Positions 1 to 7,962 of a stretch of DNA of 64,000 nt are shown in pieces; within the stretch, counting starts at the first letter, position 1, and the number at the start of each line of letters is the position of its first letter. Position numbers and translations under genes: made by a program. The DNA lies in the NCBI GenBank assembly GCA_046349315.1, contig JAXMCQ010000027.1:1-64000 (forward strand), given 5' to 3'. Under the pieces are notes generated by a model that made no database searches, had not been told where the DNA came from, and worked only from the letters and a program-made list of their open reading frames with translations. The DNA comes from JAEUMG01 sp046349315. Lineage in GTDB: Bacteria; Pseudomonadota; Alphaproteobacteria; Rhizobiales; Aestuariivirgaceae.

Positions 1-1142
1 AGATAGAGCGCACCAATGACCGTAATGCGCGTCAGCACATAGTCGATATACTCCGCCGTCCGTTCGCCAGGACGGATGCCCGGGATGAAGCCGCCATACT
101 TCTTCAGATTGTCGGCAGTCTCCTTCGGATTGAACATGATCGAGGTGTAGAAGAACGCGAAGAAGATGATTAGTGCGGCGTAGAGCACGAGGAACAGCGG
201 CTGGCCGTGGCCGAGCATCGCGGTGAGCGCGTTGAGCCAGTCGGGGCCCTGCCCCTTGGTGAAATTTGCGACCGTGATCGGCAGCAAGAGCAGCGATGAA
301 GCGAAGATCGGCGGAATGACGCCCGATGTATTGAGCTTCAGCGGCATGTGCGAGCTGTCGCCCTGGAACATCTTATTGCCGACCTGTCGCTTGGGATACT
401 GGATCAGCAAGCGCCGCTGGGCGCGTTCCATGAAGACGATGAAGGCAATGACCAGCAACGCCATCACGATGATGCCAAGGATCACAAAAGTCGAAAGCTG
501 GCCCGTGCGGCCAAGCTCGAGCATGGCTGCGATGCCATGCGGCAAGCCGGCGACAATGCCCGAGAAGATGATGAGCGAAATGCCATTGCCGATGCCACGG
601 GCAGTGATCTGCTCGCCCAGCCACATCAGGAAGACGGTACCGCCAGTGAGCGTAATGACCGTGCTCGCCCTGAAGAACAGGCCGGGATCCGCAACCAACC
701 CTGCCTGGCCCTCCAAGCCTATGGCGATGCCGTAGGATTGCAGCGCGGCCAGGAGCACAGTGCCGTAGCGTGTGTATTGATTGATCTTCTTGCGGCCCTG
801 CTCGCCTTCCTTCTTCAGCTGCTCGAGATGCGGCGACACCGCCGAGAGCAACTGGATGATGATCGAGGCGGATATGTAGGGCATGATGTTGAGGGCGAAG
901 ATCGCCATGCGACCAAGCGCGCCGCCAGCCAGGCCATTGACCCAGCCCAGAATGCCCGAAGAATTTTGTGCAGCAAAACGCGCAAGCTCCGCGGCATCGA
1001 TGCCGGGGATCGGAATATAGGTACCGAGCCGATAGACGATAAGCGCACCCAGCGTGAACCAGATGCGCTTCTTCAAATCCTCGGCTTTGCCAAGCGCCGA
1101 GAAATTGAAACTTGCCGCAAGTTGCTCTGCTGCCGATGCCAT
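1..1142 (-). CDS. secY: SecY, protein translocase channel subunit (partial, 3' end missing)
   Basis: SecY forms the pore of the SecYEG translocon in the inner membrane. The reading frame begins at the ATG at 1142 (MASAAEQLAASFNFSALGKA) and stays open to the left edge, giving about 380 residues. Full-length SecY is about 440, so the last two transmembrane helices and cytoplasmic tail lie outside. Many hydrophobic helices are visible, with the typical cytoplasmic-loop stretch RRLLIQYPKRQVG. It is the last gene seen of the spc part of the ribosomal cluster, 61 nt after rplO, the usual order. Confidence 0.96.
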   Translation of the reverse strand, partial: MASAAEQLAASFNFSALGKAEDLKKRIWFTLGALIVYRLGTYIPIPGIDAAELARFAAQNSSGILGWVNGLAGGALGRMAIFALNIMPYISASIIIQLLSAVSPHLEQLKKEGEQGRKKINQYTRYGTVLLAALQSYGIAIGLEGQAGLVADPGLFFRASTVITLTGGTVFLMWLGEQITARGIGNGISLIIFSGIVAGLPHGIAAMLELGRTGQLSTFVILGIIVMALLVIAFIVFMERAQRRLLIQYPKRQVGNKMFQGDSSHMPLKLNTSGVIPPIFASSLLLLPITVANFTKGQGPDWLNALTAMLGHGQPLFLVLYAALIIFFAFFYTSIMFNPKETADNLKKYGGFIPGIRPGERTAEYIDYVLTRITVIGALY

Positions 1143-1203
1143 CCGATATCCTCGCGCTGCCCCAACCCCGCTTATGTGGGTTGGCAGTCCCTCACCGGCA
1201 AGC

Positions 1204-1689
1204 TTACGGCGCAGCCGGCGCGGGTTCGGCCGGTTTGAGTAACTTCACCGAGCCGCCAGCCTTTTCGACGACCGCAATGGCGCCCTTGGAGGCGTGATGC
1301 ACCTCAAAAGCGACTTTGGAGGTGAATTCACCCTTACCGAGTAGACGAACGCCGGCCAATGGCCTGCCGATGATGCCTGCCGCCACCAGGGCTTCGAGCG
1401 TTACCGGTGCCTTCGTGTCGAGCTTCTTGGCTGCAATCGCACGCTCGACCACGCCGAGATTGACCTCGTTGTAGTGGACGGCATTAGGTTTGTTGAAACC
1501 ACGCTTCGGCAAGCGCCTATAGATCGGCATCTGGCCGCCTTCGAAGCCAGCCTTCGCACCACCCTTGCGGGCCGTCTGGCCCTTGCCGCCACGACCCGCG
1601 GTCTTGCCGAGACCCGAGCCGATGCCGCGGCCGACGCGCTTGCGGTTGTGCCGCGCGCCTGGATTGTCGGCTATCTTGTTCAGTTCCAT
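1204..1689 (-). CDS. rplO: Ribosomal protein L15 (uL15)
   Basis: L15 is a late-assembly protein of the 50S subunit that contacts 23S rRNA. The 161-residue protein opens with the conserved MELNKIADNPGARHNRKRVG and a glycine-rich basic arm (GRGIGSGLGKTAGRGGKGQ), followed by the globular domain with GGQMPIYRRLPKRGF. The C-terminal end is a short Pro/Ala-rich tail. Length and order (rpmD before, secY after) are normal. Confidence 0.98.
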   Translation of the reverse strand: MELNKIADNPGARHNRKRVGRGIGSGLGKTAGRGGKGQTARKGGAKAGFEGGQMPIYRRLPKRGFNKPNAVHYNEVNLGVVERAIAAKKLDTKAPVTLEALVAAGIIGRPLAGVRLLGKGEFTSKVAFEVHHASKGAIAVVEKAGGSVKLLKPAEPAPAAP

Positions 1690-1700
1690 ATCCGTCTTCC

Positions 1701-1901
1701 CTATTCGACCACGCGCACCAGATGCGAAACCTTGGCAATCATCCCGCGTACCGCCGGCGTGTCGGTCAGCGTGGAGCGCTTATGGAGCTTGTTGAGGCCA
1801 AGGCCGACGAGGGTCGCGCGCTGAACCGCCGGGCGGCGCTGCGGGCTCTTGACCTGCTCGACGACGATCGTCTTGGACTCGGATTTCTTCGCTTTTGCCA
1901 T
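1701..1901 (-). CDS. rpmD: Ribosomal protein L30 (uL30)
   Basis: Small 50S protein of the spc operon. The preferred start is the ATG at 1901 (MAKAKKSESKTIVVEQVKSP, 66 residues). An upstream in-frame ATG at 1910 would add only three residues. The core with QRATLVGLGLNKLHKRSTL and the C-terminal VRGMIAKVSHLVRVVE is typical. It lies 11 nt after rpsE and 11 nt before rplO. Confidence 0.97.
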   Translation of the reverse strand: MAKAKKSESKTIVVEQVKSPQRRPAVQRATLVGLGLNKLHKRSTLTDTPAVRGMIAKVSHLVRVVE

Positions 1902-1912
1902 GGTGTCCAACC

Positions 1913-2479
1913 TTACTCAGCGACCGCGACGTCCATGTCGCGACGACGCGACAGGATATCGCTGACCTTCTTGCCGCGGCGCGCCGCAACCGAACGCGGG
2001 CTCGCCTGCTTCTTCAGCGCATCGAAGGTCGCGCGAACCATGTTGTAGGGGTTGGAAGACCCTTTCGACTTGGCAACGACGTCCTGCATGCCGAGCGATT
2101 CAAAGACGGCGCGCATCGGGCCGCCGGCGATGATACCGGTTCCCGGAGGAGCGGAGCGCAGAACCACACGACCCGCACCCCAGCGGCCGTCAACGTCGTG
2201 ATGGAGGGTGCGGCCTTCGCGCAACGGCACCCGCACCAAGCTGCGCTTGGCACCCTCGGTCGCCTTGCGGATCGCCTCAGGCACCTCACGGGCCTTACCG
2301 TGGCCGAAGCCTACGCGGCCCTTCTGATCGCCGACGACGACCAATGCAGCGAAGCCGAAGCGCTTACCGCCCTTCACAACCTTCGCGACGCGATTGATGT
2401 GAACGAGCTTGTCGAGAAACTCGTTGTCCCGGTCATCGCGGTCATCCTTGCGGTCCCGCTCGCCACGTTCCTTAGCCAT
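1913..2479 (-). CDS. rpsE: Ribosomal protein S5 (uS5)
   Basis: S5 belongs to the 30S subunit, near the mRNA entry channel, and affects decoding accuracy. The protein has 188 residues: a charged N-terminal tail (RGERDRKDDRDDRDNEF), an RNA-binding domain (LVHINRVAKVVKGGKRFGFA) and the C-terminal domain with GTGIIAGGPMRAVFESLG and SSNPYNMVRATFDAL. It sits between rplR and rpmD as expected. Confidence 0.98.
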   Translation of the reverse strand: MAKERGERDRKDDRDDRDNEFLDKLVHINRVAKVVKGGKRFGFAALVVVGDQKGRVGFGHGKAREVPEAIRKATEGAKRSLVRVPLREGRTLHHDVDGRWGAGRVVLRSAPPGTGIIAGGPMRAVFESLGMQDVVAKSKGSSNPYNMVRATFDALKKQASPRSVAARRGKKVSDILSRRRDMDVAVAE

Positions 2480-2499
2480 CGTTTTGTCTGCCTGTCTTA

Positions 2500-2862
2500 T
2501 CAGAAGTTGAGGCCGCCCTCGCGCGCACCATCGGCGAGCGCCTTGATCCGACCGTGATAGATATAGCCGCCGCGATCAAAGACCACGTCCTTGACACCGG
2601 CCTTGAGCGCGCGCTCGGCAACGAGCTTGCCGATCTGCGTGGCCGCCGCCTTGTCAGCGCCCTTCTTGCCCGACGCCTTGAAATCCTTCTCAAGGGTCGA
2701 AGCCGAGGCGACCGTCACGCCCTTCGCGTCATCAATCACCTGGGCGTAGATGTTCTTGTCCGACCGGTGGACGGACAGACGCGGGCGCAGTTTGCCGGCG
2801 GCACGAAGGGCCTTGCGGACCCGGGCGCGGCGCAAATCGATTGCTGTAGGTTTCGTTGCCAT
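2500..2862 (-). CDS. rplR: Ribosomal protein L18 (uL18)
   Basis: L18 binds 5S rRNA and helps anchor it to the large subunit. I chose the ATG at 2862 (MATKPTAIDLRRARVRKALR, 120 residues); an in-frame start 12 nt upstream at 2874 would abut the rplF stop. The protein carries the basic N-terminal arm and the conserved C-terminal stretch VVFDRGGYIYHGRIKALADG. Spacing to rpsE is 20 nt. Confidence 0.97.
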   Translation of the reverse strand: MATKPTAIDLRRARVRKALRAAGKLRPRLSVHRSDKNIYAQVIDDAKGVTVASASTLEKDFKASGKKGADKAAATQIGKLVAERALKAGVKDVVFDRGGYIYHGRIKALADGAREGGLNF

Positions 2863-2874
2863 GGCTGTCACCAA

Positions 2875-3408
2875 TTACTTCTTCTTGCCTTCCTTGCGGA
2901 AGATGCGTTCGCCAGCATATTTCACGCCCTTGCCCTTGTAGGGTTCGGGGCCGCGGAACTCGCGGATTTCAGCCGCGACCTGACCGACGCGCTGCTTGTC
3001 GATGCCGGTAATCACGATCTCGGTCGGCTTTGGCGTTTTAACCTCAATGCCTTCCGGCACCGGGTATGAGACGTCGTGGCTATAGCCGAGATTGAGCTGG
3101 AGCGCCTTGCCCTGCGCGGCGGCGCGATAGCCGACGCCGCTGATTTCGAGGGACTTGCTGTAGCCCTGGGTCACGCCCTTGATCATATTGGCGATCATCG
3201 TACGCGACATGCCCCAGCAGGAGCGCGCCAGCTTGGTCTGGTCGCGGGGATCGACCATGACCTGGCCGTTCTCCAGCTTGGCGAGCACGTGCTCGACCAG
3301 CACCATCTTGAGCTCGCCCTTCGGCCCCTTCACGGACACGTTCTGGCCCGCAACGTTGACCGTCACGCCAGCCGGCACCGGAACCGCTTTTTTGCCAATA
3401 CGCGACAT
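2875..3408 (-). CDS. rplF: Ribosomal protein L6 (uL6)
   Basis: L6 lies near the GTPase-associated region of the 50S subunit. The ATG at 3408 gives MSRIGKKAVPVPAGVTVNVA and 177 residues, the normal length. The frame stays open further upstream through rpsH, but that extension has no L6 similarity. Two tandem related folds are present, ending with the conserved RGPEPYKGKGVKYAGERIFR. Confidence 0.98.
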   Translation of the reverse strand: MSRIGKKAVPVPAGVTVNVAGQNVSVKGPKGELKMVLVEHVLAKLENGQVMVDPRDQTKLARSCWGMSRTMIANMIKGVTQGYSKSLEISGVGYRAAAQGKALQLNLGYSHDVSYPVPEGIEVKTPKPTEIVITGIDKQRVGQVAAEIREFRGPEPYKGKGVKYAGERIFRKEGKKK

Positions 3409-3418
3409 CGTCTCTTCC

Positions 3419-3817
3419 TCAGAATACCGTGCAGAGAACCTCGCCGCCCACATTCTGGGCGCGGGCTTCAGCATCAGACATAACGCCCTTCGGCGTCGAA
3501 AGTATGGAAATGCCGAGGCCGTTATAGACCGTCGGCAAGGTCCCGACCGAGGCATAGACGCGCCGGCCTGGCTTCGAAACCCGGTGGATCTCGTGGATGA
3601 CCGGCTCGCCATCGAAGTACTTCAGTTCGATTTCAATCTCGGCTTTGCCACCGGTCTGCTGCACGGTCGCGTAGCCTCGGATGAAGCCTTCCTGCTGAAG
3701 CACTTCGAGCACACGCTCGCGCAGGCGCGAGGCCGGTGTTGCCACCTTCTGCTTGCCACGCTCCTGCGCATTGCGGATGCGAGCCAGCATATCTCCGATC
3801 GGATCAATGACACTCAT
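3419..3817 (-). CDS. rpsH: Ribosomal protein S8 (uS8)
   Basis: S8 is a primary 16S rRNA binder; in E. coli it also represses its own operon, but no matching site was identified here. The protein has 132 residues. It starts MSVIDPIGDMLARIRNAQER and ends with the conserved ISILSTPKGVMSDAEARAQN and GGEVLCTVF. It lies between rpsN and rplF. Confidence 0.98.
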   Translation of the reverse strand: MSVIDPIGDMLARIRNAQERGKQKVATPASRLRERVLEVLQQEGFIRGYATVQQTGGKAEIEIELKYFDGEPVIHEIHRVSKPGRRVYASVGTLPTVYNGLGISILSTPKGVMSDAEARAQNVGGEVLCTVF

Positions 3818-3845
3818 CTTCGTCGATCTCCTTCGTGTCCTGCCC

Positions 3846-4151
3846 TTACCAGCTCGACTTGACCATGCCGGGGATCAGTCCCTGGTTGGCCAACTCGCGC
3901 AAGGCAAGACGCGACATCTTGAGCTTCCGGTAGAACGCACGCGGACGGCCGGTCAGCTCGCAGCGATTACGAATGCGGTTCGGCGCCGAATTGCGGGGCA
4001 ATTGCGCAAGCTTGAGTTGCGCGGCGAAACGCTCTTCCATCGGCAGATCGTGATTCTTCGTGATGGCCTTGAGGCGGGCGCGCTTGCCCGCGTACTTCTT
4101 CGCCAGCTTCCGACGCCGGTTGTTCTTTTCGACAGAGCTCGTCTTTGCCAT
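3846..4151 (-). CDS. rpsN: Ribosomal protein S14 (uS14), zinc-free long form
   Basis: S14 belongs to the 30S head. At 101 residues with only one cysteine (RNRCELTGRPR), it lacks the CXXC pairs of the short zinc-binding version and is therefore the zinc-independent form. The C-terminal stretch LRELANQGLIPGMVKSSW is typical. It follows rplE by 33 nt. Confidence 0.98.
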   Translation of the reverse strand: MAKTSSVEKNNRRRKLAKKYAGKRARLKAITKNHDLPMEERFAAQLKLAQLPRNSAPNRIRNRCELTGRPRAFYRKLKMSRLALRELANQGLIPGMVKSSW

Positions 4152-4184
4152 ATGAGCTACCTCAGTTGAAATTCTTGATCCGCA

Positions 4185-4913
4185 TCAGGCCGCCTGCTTG
4201 CGGATCTGCTTGCGGAACGGGAAGTTGAATGCCTCGATCAGCGCCCGCGCCTCTTCATCGGTCTTCGCGGTGGTGCAGATGATGACATCAAGCCCCCAGA
4301 CGCGATCGATCTTGTCGTAATCGATTTCCGGGAAAATGATGTGTTCCTTGATGCCCATGGCATAGTTGCCATGGCCATCGAAGCTGCGATCCGGCAGGCC
4401 GCGGAAGTCGCGAACGCGCGGCAGCGCAATGGTGATGAGCCGGTCGAAGAACTCATACATCCGCGTCTTGCGCATCGTGACCTTGGCGCCGATCGCAAGG
4501 TTCTCGCGGATCTTGAAGGTCGCGATGGCCTTACGAGCCTTGGTGATGACCACCTTCTGGCCGGCGATCTTTTCGAGCTCGGCAACCGCGACCTGGACAA
4601 GCTTCGAATCCGCCGTCGCCTCGCCAATGCCCATGTTCAGCACGATCTTTTCGAGGCGCGGAACCTGCATTGGATTGGTGTAGCCGAACTGCTCGATGAG
4701 TTTCGGGCGCACCACGTCGATATAGTGCTGCTTGAGGCGCGGCACGTAACCGGCGGGCAGCGTATCAGCCACCTCGGACTTGGCTTCGGGCTTCTTGTCG
4801 GCAGGCTTCTTCTCGGCAGCCTTTTTCTCAGCCGGCTTCTTCGCCTCGGGCTTATCGCCTTCGGGCTTCTTGTCTTTCTTGGCCGGAGCCTTGGGTTCTT
4901 TCTTATCAGCCAT
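4185..4913 (-). CDS. rplE: Ribosomal protein L5 (uL5) with a long Lys/Ala/Pro-rich N-terminal extension
   Basis: L5 binds 5S rRNA in the central protuberance of the 50S subunit. The ATG at 4913 gives 242 residues, whereas L5 is usually about 180-190. The conserved core begins near residue 52 (TLPAGYVPRLKQHYIDVVRP) and includes PRLEKIVLNMGIGEA and RSFDGHGNYAMGIKEHIIFP. The first 50 or so residues are a low-complexity tract made of KKP, EKK and PADKK units. The start overlaps the end of rplX by 8 nt, which supports translation of the extension. No internal ATG precedes the core closely. Confidence 0.96.
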   Translation of the reverse strand: MADKKEPKAPAKKDKKPEGDKPEAKKPAEKKAAEKKPADKKPEAKSEVADTLPAGYVPRLKQHYIDVVRPKLIEQFGYTNPMQVPRLEKIVLNMGIGEATADSKLVQVAVAELEKIAGQKVVITKARKAIATFKIRENLAIGAKVTMRKTRMYEFFDRLITIALPRVRDFRGLPDRSFDGHGNYAMGIKEHIIFPEIDYDKIDRVWGLDVIICTTAKTDEEARALIEAFNFPFRKQIRKQAA

Positions 4914-5229
4914 CGATGACCTCCCCGGAACGCTTGGCGAACCGGACCTTCTTGCCATCCTGAAGCAGCTTGTAGCCGACGCGGGTCGGTTTGCCGTCCT
5001 TGGGATCGCGCAGTGAGAGATTAGAAACGTGAATCGGCATCTCCTTGGACATGATGCCGCCTTCCTGCGAAGGAGTCTGGCGCTGGTGACGGCGGGCCAT
5101 ATTGACGCCCTGCACGACCGCGCGCTCTTCCTTCGGCAGAACGCGCAGCACTTCGCCGCTTTTGCCTTTGTCCTTGCCGGCAAGAACGATCACGCGATCG
5201 CCTTTGCGGATTTTAAGCTTCGCCGCCAT
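4906..5229 (-). CDS. rplX: Ribosomal protein L24 (uL24)
   Basis: L24 initiates 50S assembly. The start is the ATG at 5229, whose A is also the last base of the rplN stop (TGATG overlap), a strong sign of translational coupling. The frame could also open at a GTG one codon earlier. The product has 107 residues with a KOW motif near the N-terminus (MAAKLKIRKGDRVIVLAGKD). It overlaps rplE by 8 nt. Confidence 0.97.
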   Translation of the reverse strand: MAAKLKIRKGDRVIVLAGKDKGKSGEVLRVLPKEERAVVQGVNMARRHQRQTPSQEGGIMSKEMPIHVSNLSLRDPKDGKPTRVGYKLLQDGKKVRFAKRSGEVIDG

Positions 5230-5597
5230 CACAACACCTCCGGCGCAAGCGAAATGATCTTCATGTGGTTCTTGGCGCGCAATTCACGCGGCACGGGCCC
5301 GAAGATACGGGTGCCGACCGGCTCGCCTTGTGCATTGATGAGGACGGCAGCGTTGCGATCGAAGCGGATCGTCGAGCCGTCGGTACGGCGGATGTCCTTG
5401 GCGGTGCGGACCACGATCGCCTTCATCACGTTGCCCTTCTTGACGCGGCCGCGCGGGATCGCATCCTTGACGGAGACGACGATGATGTCGCCCACGCCCG
5501 CATATTTCCGCTTCGAGCCGCCCAGCACCTTGATGCACTGCACGCGGCGCGCGCCGGAATTGTCGGCCACATCTAGGTTCGTTTCTTGCTGGATCAT
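5229..5597 (-). CDS. rplN: Ribosomal protein L14 (uL14)
   Basis: L14 lies at the subunit interface of the 50S subunit. The 122-residue product is highly conserved, starting MIQQETNLDVADNSGARRVQ and containing VGDIIVVSVKDAIPRGRVKK. The length is standard. The stop codon overlaps the rplX start by one base; rpsQ is upstream. Confidence 0.98.
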   Translation of the reverse strand: MIQQETNLDVADNSGARRVQCIKVLGGSKRKYAGVGDIIVVSVKDAIPRGRVKKGNVMKAIVVRTAKDIRRTDGSTIRFDRNAAVLINAQGEPVGTRIFGPVPRELRAKNHMKIISLAPEVL

Positions 5598-5652
5598 GTC
5601 AGCACCTGTTCCACTGCCCCGGCTCTAGCCGGATTGTCCTTCGTAAATTCGC

Positions 5653-5901
5653 TCAGCCCTGACCCGGGGCGACCTTCTCGACCAACGTCCAGCGCTTCAG
5701 CTTGGAAATCGGCCGGGTCTCCTGGATACGGACCACATCGCCCACCTTCGCGGCTTTCGCCTCGTCGTGAGCATGATATTTCTTCGACAGACGCACGGTC
5801 TTCTTCAGAACCGGATGCGTCAGGCGGCGTTCGACCTTGACCACGATGGTCTTGTCGTTCTTGTCGCTGACGACCACGCCTTGCAGAACGCGCTTTGGCA
5901 T
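5653..5901 (-). CDS. rpsQ: Ribosomal protein S17 (uS17)
   Basis: S17 is an early 16S rRNA-binding protein of the OB-fold type. The ATG at 5901 gives MPKRVLQGVVVSDKNDKTIV and 82 residues. The family signature is seen as VGDVVRIQETRPISKLKRW. In-frame codons further upstream overlap rpmC and are not conserved. Confidence 0.98.
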   Translation of the reverse strand: MPKRVLQGVVVSDKNDKTIVVKVERRLTHPVLKKTVRLSKKYHAHDEAKAAKVGDVVRIQETRPISKLKRWTLVEKVAPGQG

Positions 5902-5911
5902 AATGTCTCTC

Positions 5912-6112
5912 CTACTTCGCGGTCTTCTTGGCGTTAGCGCTCTGCACCGTCTTGATGCGCGCAACGTCGCGACGAACCTGGCGGATGCGCGAGGTTTTCT
6001 CGAGCTGGCCGGTCGCCTTCTGGAAACGCAGGTTAAGCTGTTCCTTCTTGAGGCCCAGCAACTCGTCCTTGAGCTGATCGGGGGTCATCGCCTTGACATC
6101 GGAAATTTTCAT
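5912..6112 (-). CDS. rpmC: Ribosomal protein L29 (uL29)
   Basis: L29 sits beside the peptide exit tunnel. The ATG at 6112 gives a 66-residue helical protein (MKISDVKAMTPDQLKDELLG) with the conserved QLNLRFQKATGQLEKTSRIR. The same frame continues open upstream as an artefact through rplP and rpsC. It is 14 nt after rplP and 10 nt before rpsQ. Confidence 0.97.
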   Translation of the reverse strand: MKISDVKAMTPDQLKDELLGLKKEQLNLRFQKATGQLEKTSRIRQVRRDVARIKTVQSANAKKTAK

Positions 6113-6126
6113 TTCGATCCCTCCGA

Positions 6127-6540
6127 TCACTCGCCAAGGCGCGCAACAAAGCGCGTCTTGATGGGAAGCTTGGCAGCGGCAAGGGCCAGCGATTCTTCGG
6201 CGGTCGCCCGGCTCACGCCATCGACCTCGAACAGGATGCGGCCCGGCTTCACCCGCGCCGCCCAGTATTCGGTCGAACCCTTGCCGGAGCCCATGCGGAC
6301 TTCGGCTGGCTTCTTCGAGACCGGGACATCCGGAAACACGCGGATCCAGATGCGACCGGCACGCTTCATGCCACGCGCCAGCGCGCGACGGGCGGCCTCG
6401 ATCTGGCGTGCAGTGATACGCTCCGGCTCCTGGGCCTTCAGGCCAAAGGCTCCGTAATCGAGCGTATTGCAGCTCGTTGCCTTGCCGTGAATGCGGCCTT
6501 TGTGGGCCTTGCGGAATTTTGTTCGCTTCGGTTGCAGCAT
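6127..6540 (-). CDS. rplP: Ribosomal protein L16 (uL16)
   Basis: L16 contacts the A-site region of the 50S subunit. The protein has 137 residues, starting MLQPKRTKFRKAHKGRIHGK, with the conserved GRIWIRVFPDVPVSKKPAEV and MGSGKGSTEYWAARVKPG. The gene lies between rpsC and rpmC. Confidence 0.98.
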   Translation of the reverse strand: MLQPKRTKFRKAHKGRIHGKATSCNTLDYGAFGLKAQEPERITARQIEAARRALARGMKRAGRIWIRVFPDVPVSKKPAEVRMGSGKGSTEYWAARVKPGRILFEVDGVSRATAEESLALAAAKLPIKTRFVARLGE

Positions 6541-6558
6541 GATCAGTTACCTTGGATC

Positions 6559-7284
6559 TCAGGCGTTCGCCGCTTCGCGGTCGTGACCGCGCTCGCGACG
6601 CGGACGGCCACCGTCCTGCGGTTCGCTCATCTTCTTGTCCTGCGCCATCGGATCGTGTTCGAGGATTTCGCCCTTGAAGATCCAGACCTTGACGCCATTG
6701 GTGCCGTAGGCCGTCACCGCAGTCGCCGTGCCGTAGTCGACATCGGCGCGCAACGTGTGCAGCGGCACGCGGCCTTCGCGATACCATTCGGTGCGCGCGA
6801 TTTCGGCACCACCCAGGCGGCCGGCGCAAGTGATCTTGATGCCTTCGGCGCCCATGCGCTGAGCCGACTGCACGGCACGCTTCATGGCACGACGGAAGGC
6901 CACGCGGCGCTCGAGCTGCTGGGCGATGTTCTCAGCAACCAGCGTCGCATCGACCTCCGGCTTGCGCACTTCGACGATGTTGAGATGAACCTCTGAAGTG
7001 GTCATCTCGGAAATCTTCTTGCGCAGCTTTTCGATATCGGCGCCCTTCTTGCCGATGACGACGCCGGGGCGGGCCGAATAGATCGTTACGCGGCACTTCT
7101 TGTGCGGCCGTTCGATCAGGATTTTCGAAACGCCCGCCTGCTTGAGCTGCTCCTTGAGGTACTTGCGGATCTTCATGTCCTCATGAAGCAACTTGCCGTA
7201 TTCGCGGTGATTGGCGAACCAGCGCGAATCCCAGGTACGATTGATCCCGAGGCGCAGCCCGATCGGATTGACTTTCTGACCCAT
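6559..7284 (-). CDS. rpsC: Ribosomal protein S3 (uS3)
   Basis: S3 forms part of the mRNA entry site of the 30S subunit. The 241-residue product opens MGQKVNPIGLRLGINRTWDS, carries a KH domain with the GXXG loop in VVIGKKGADIEKLRKKI, and has the C-terminal domain with RAMKRAVQSAQRMGAEGIKI. It ends in a charged tail. The ATG overlaps the rplV stop by one base. Confidence 0.98.
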   Translation of the reverse strand: MGQKVNPIGLRLGINRTWDSRWFANHREYGKLLHEDMKIRKYLKEQLKQAGVSKILIERPHKKCRVTIYSARPGVVIGKKGADIEKLRKKISEMTTSEVHLNIVEVRKPEVDATLVAENIAQQLERRVAFRRAMKRAVQSAQRMGAEGIKITCAGRLGGAEIARTEWYREGRVPLHTLRADVDYGTATAVTAYGTNGVKVWIFKGEILEHDPMAQDKKMSEPQDGGRPRRERGHDREAANA

Positions 7285-7664
7285 CAGGCCGCCTCCTCGA
7301 TTTCACGTACGATGATCGTGAGTTCGCTGAAATGCTTCTCGATGCGCCCGACACGGCCGCGGGCACGCGGCGTCCAGCGCTTCATCACCAGGTTCTTGCC
7401 GACGAAAGCTTCGGCGACGACGAGCTGGTTGATGTCGAGATCGTGGTTGTTCTCGGCATTGGCAATCGCCGATTCGAGCGTCTTCTTGATCGTTCCGGCG
7501 ATGCGACGGCGCGAGAAGGTCAATTCGGCGAGCGCCTTGTCGACCTTCTTGCCACGAATCGACGCCGCGACCTCGTTCAGCTTGCGCGAACTTACACGGA
7601 TCGAGCGGGTAATCGCTTTGGCTTCCTTATCGGAGAGCGAGCGCTTGCGTGCCTGTTTGCTCAT
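7284..7664 (-). CDS. rplV: Ribosomal protein L22 (uL22)
   Basis: L22 lines the nascent-peptide tunnel with its long beta-hairpin. The 126-residue product contains KALAELTFSRRRIAGTIKKT and the hairpin segment MKRWTPRARGRVGRIEKHFS. Its stop overlaps the rpsC start (TGATG). It follows rpsS by 6 nt. Confidence 0.98.
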   Translation of the reverse strand: MSKQARKRSLSDKEAKAITRSIRVSSRKLNEVAASIRGKKVDKALAELTFSRRRIAGTIKKTLESAIANAENNHDLDINQLVVAEAFVGKNLVMKRWTPRARGRVGRIEKHFSELTIIVREIEEAA

Positions 7665-7670
7665 GGCGCC

Positions 7671-7952
7671 TTATTCCTTCGTCGCCTTCTTGTCGCCCGC
7701 CGAATGGCTATGGAAGGTCCGCGTCGGGGCGAATTCGCCGAGCTTGTGACCGACCATGTCCTCGGAGACGAGAACCGGAATGAACTTCGCGCCGTTGTGG
7801 ACCTGGAATGTCAGGCCGACGAACTGCGGCAATATTGTCGAGCGCCGACTCCAGGTCTTGACCGCCGTATTGCGGCTGCCGGAGCGCGCGGCTTCTGCCT
7901 TCTTCAACAGATACCCGTCGACAAACGGGCCTTTCCACAGCGAACGTGCCAC
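7671..7952 (-). CDS. rpsS: Ribosomal protein S19 (uS19)
   Basis: S19 is a 30S head protein that pairs with S13. The 93-residue product starts MARSLWKGPFVDGYLLKKAE and carries the signature GHKLGEFAPTRTFHSH. It lies 10 nt after rplB and 6 nt before rplV. Confidence 0.98.
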   Translation of the reverse strand: MARSLWKGPFVDGYLLKKAEAARSGSRNTAVKTWSRRSTILPQFVGLTFQVHNGAKFIPVLVSEDMVGHKLGEFAPTRTFHSHSAGDKKATKE

Positions 7953-7962
7953 GTGCTACCTC

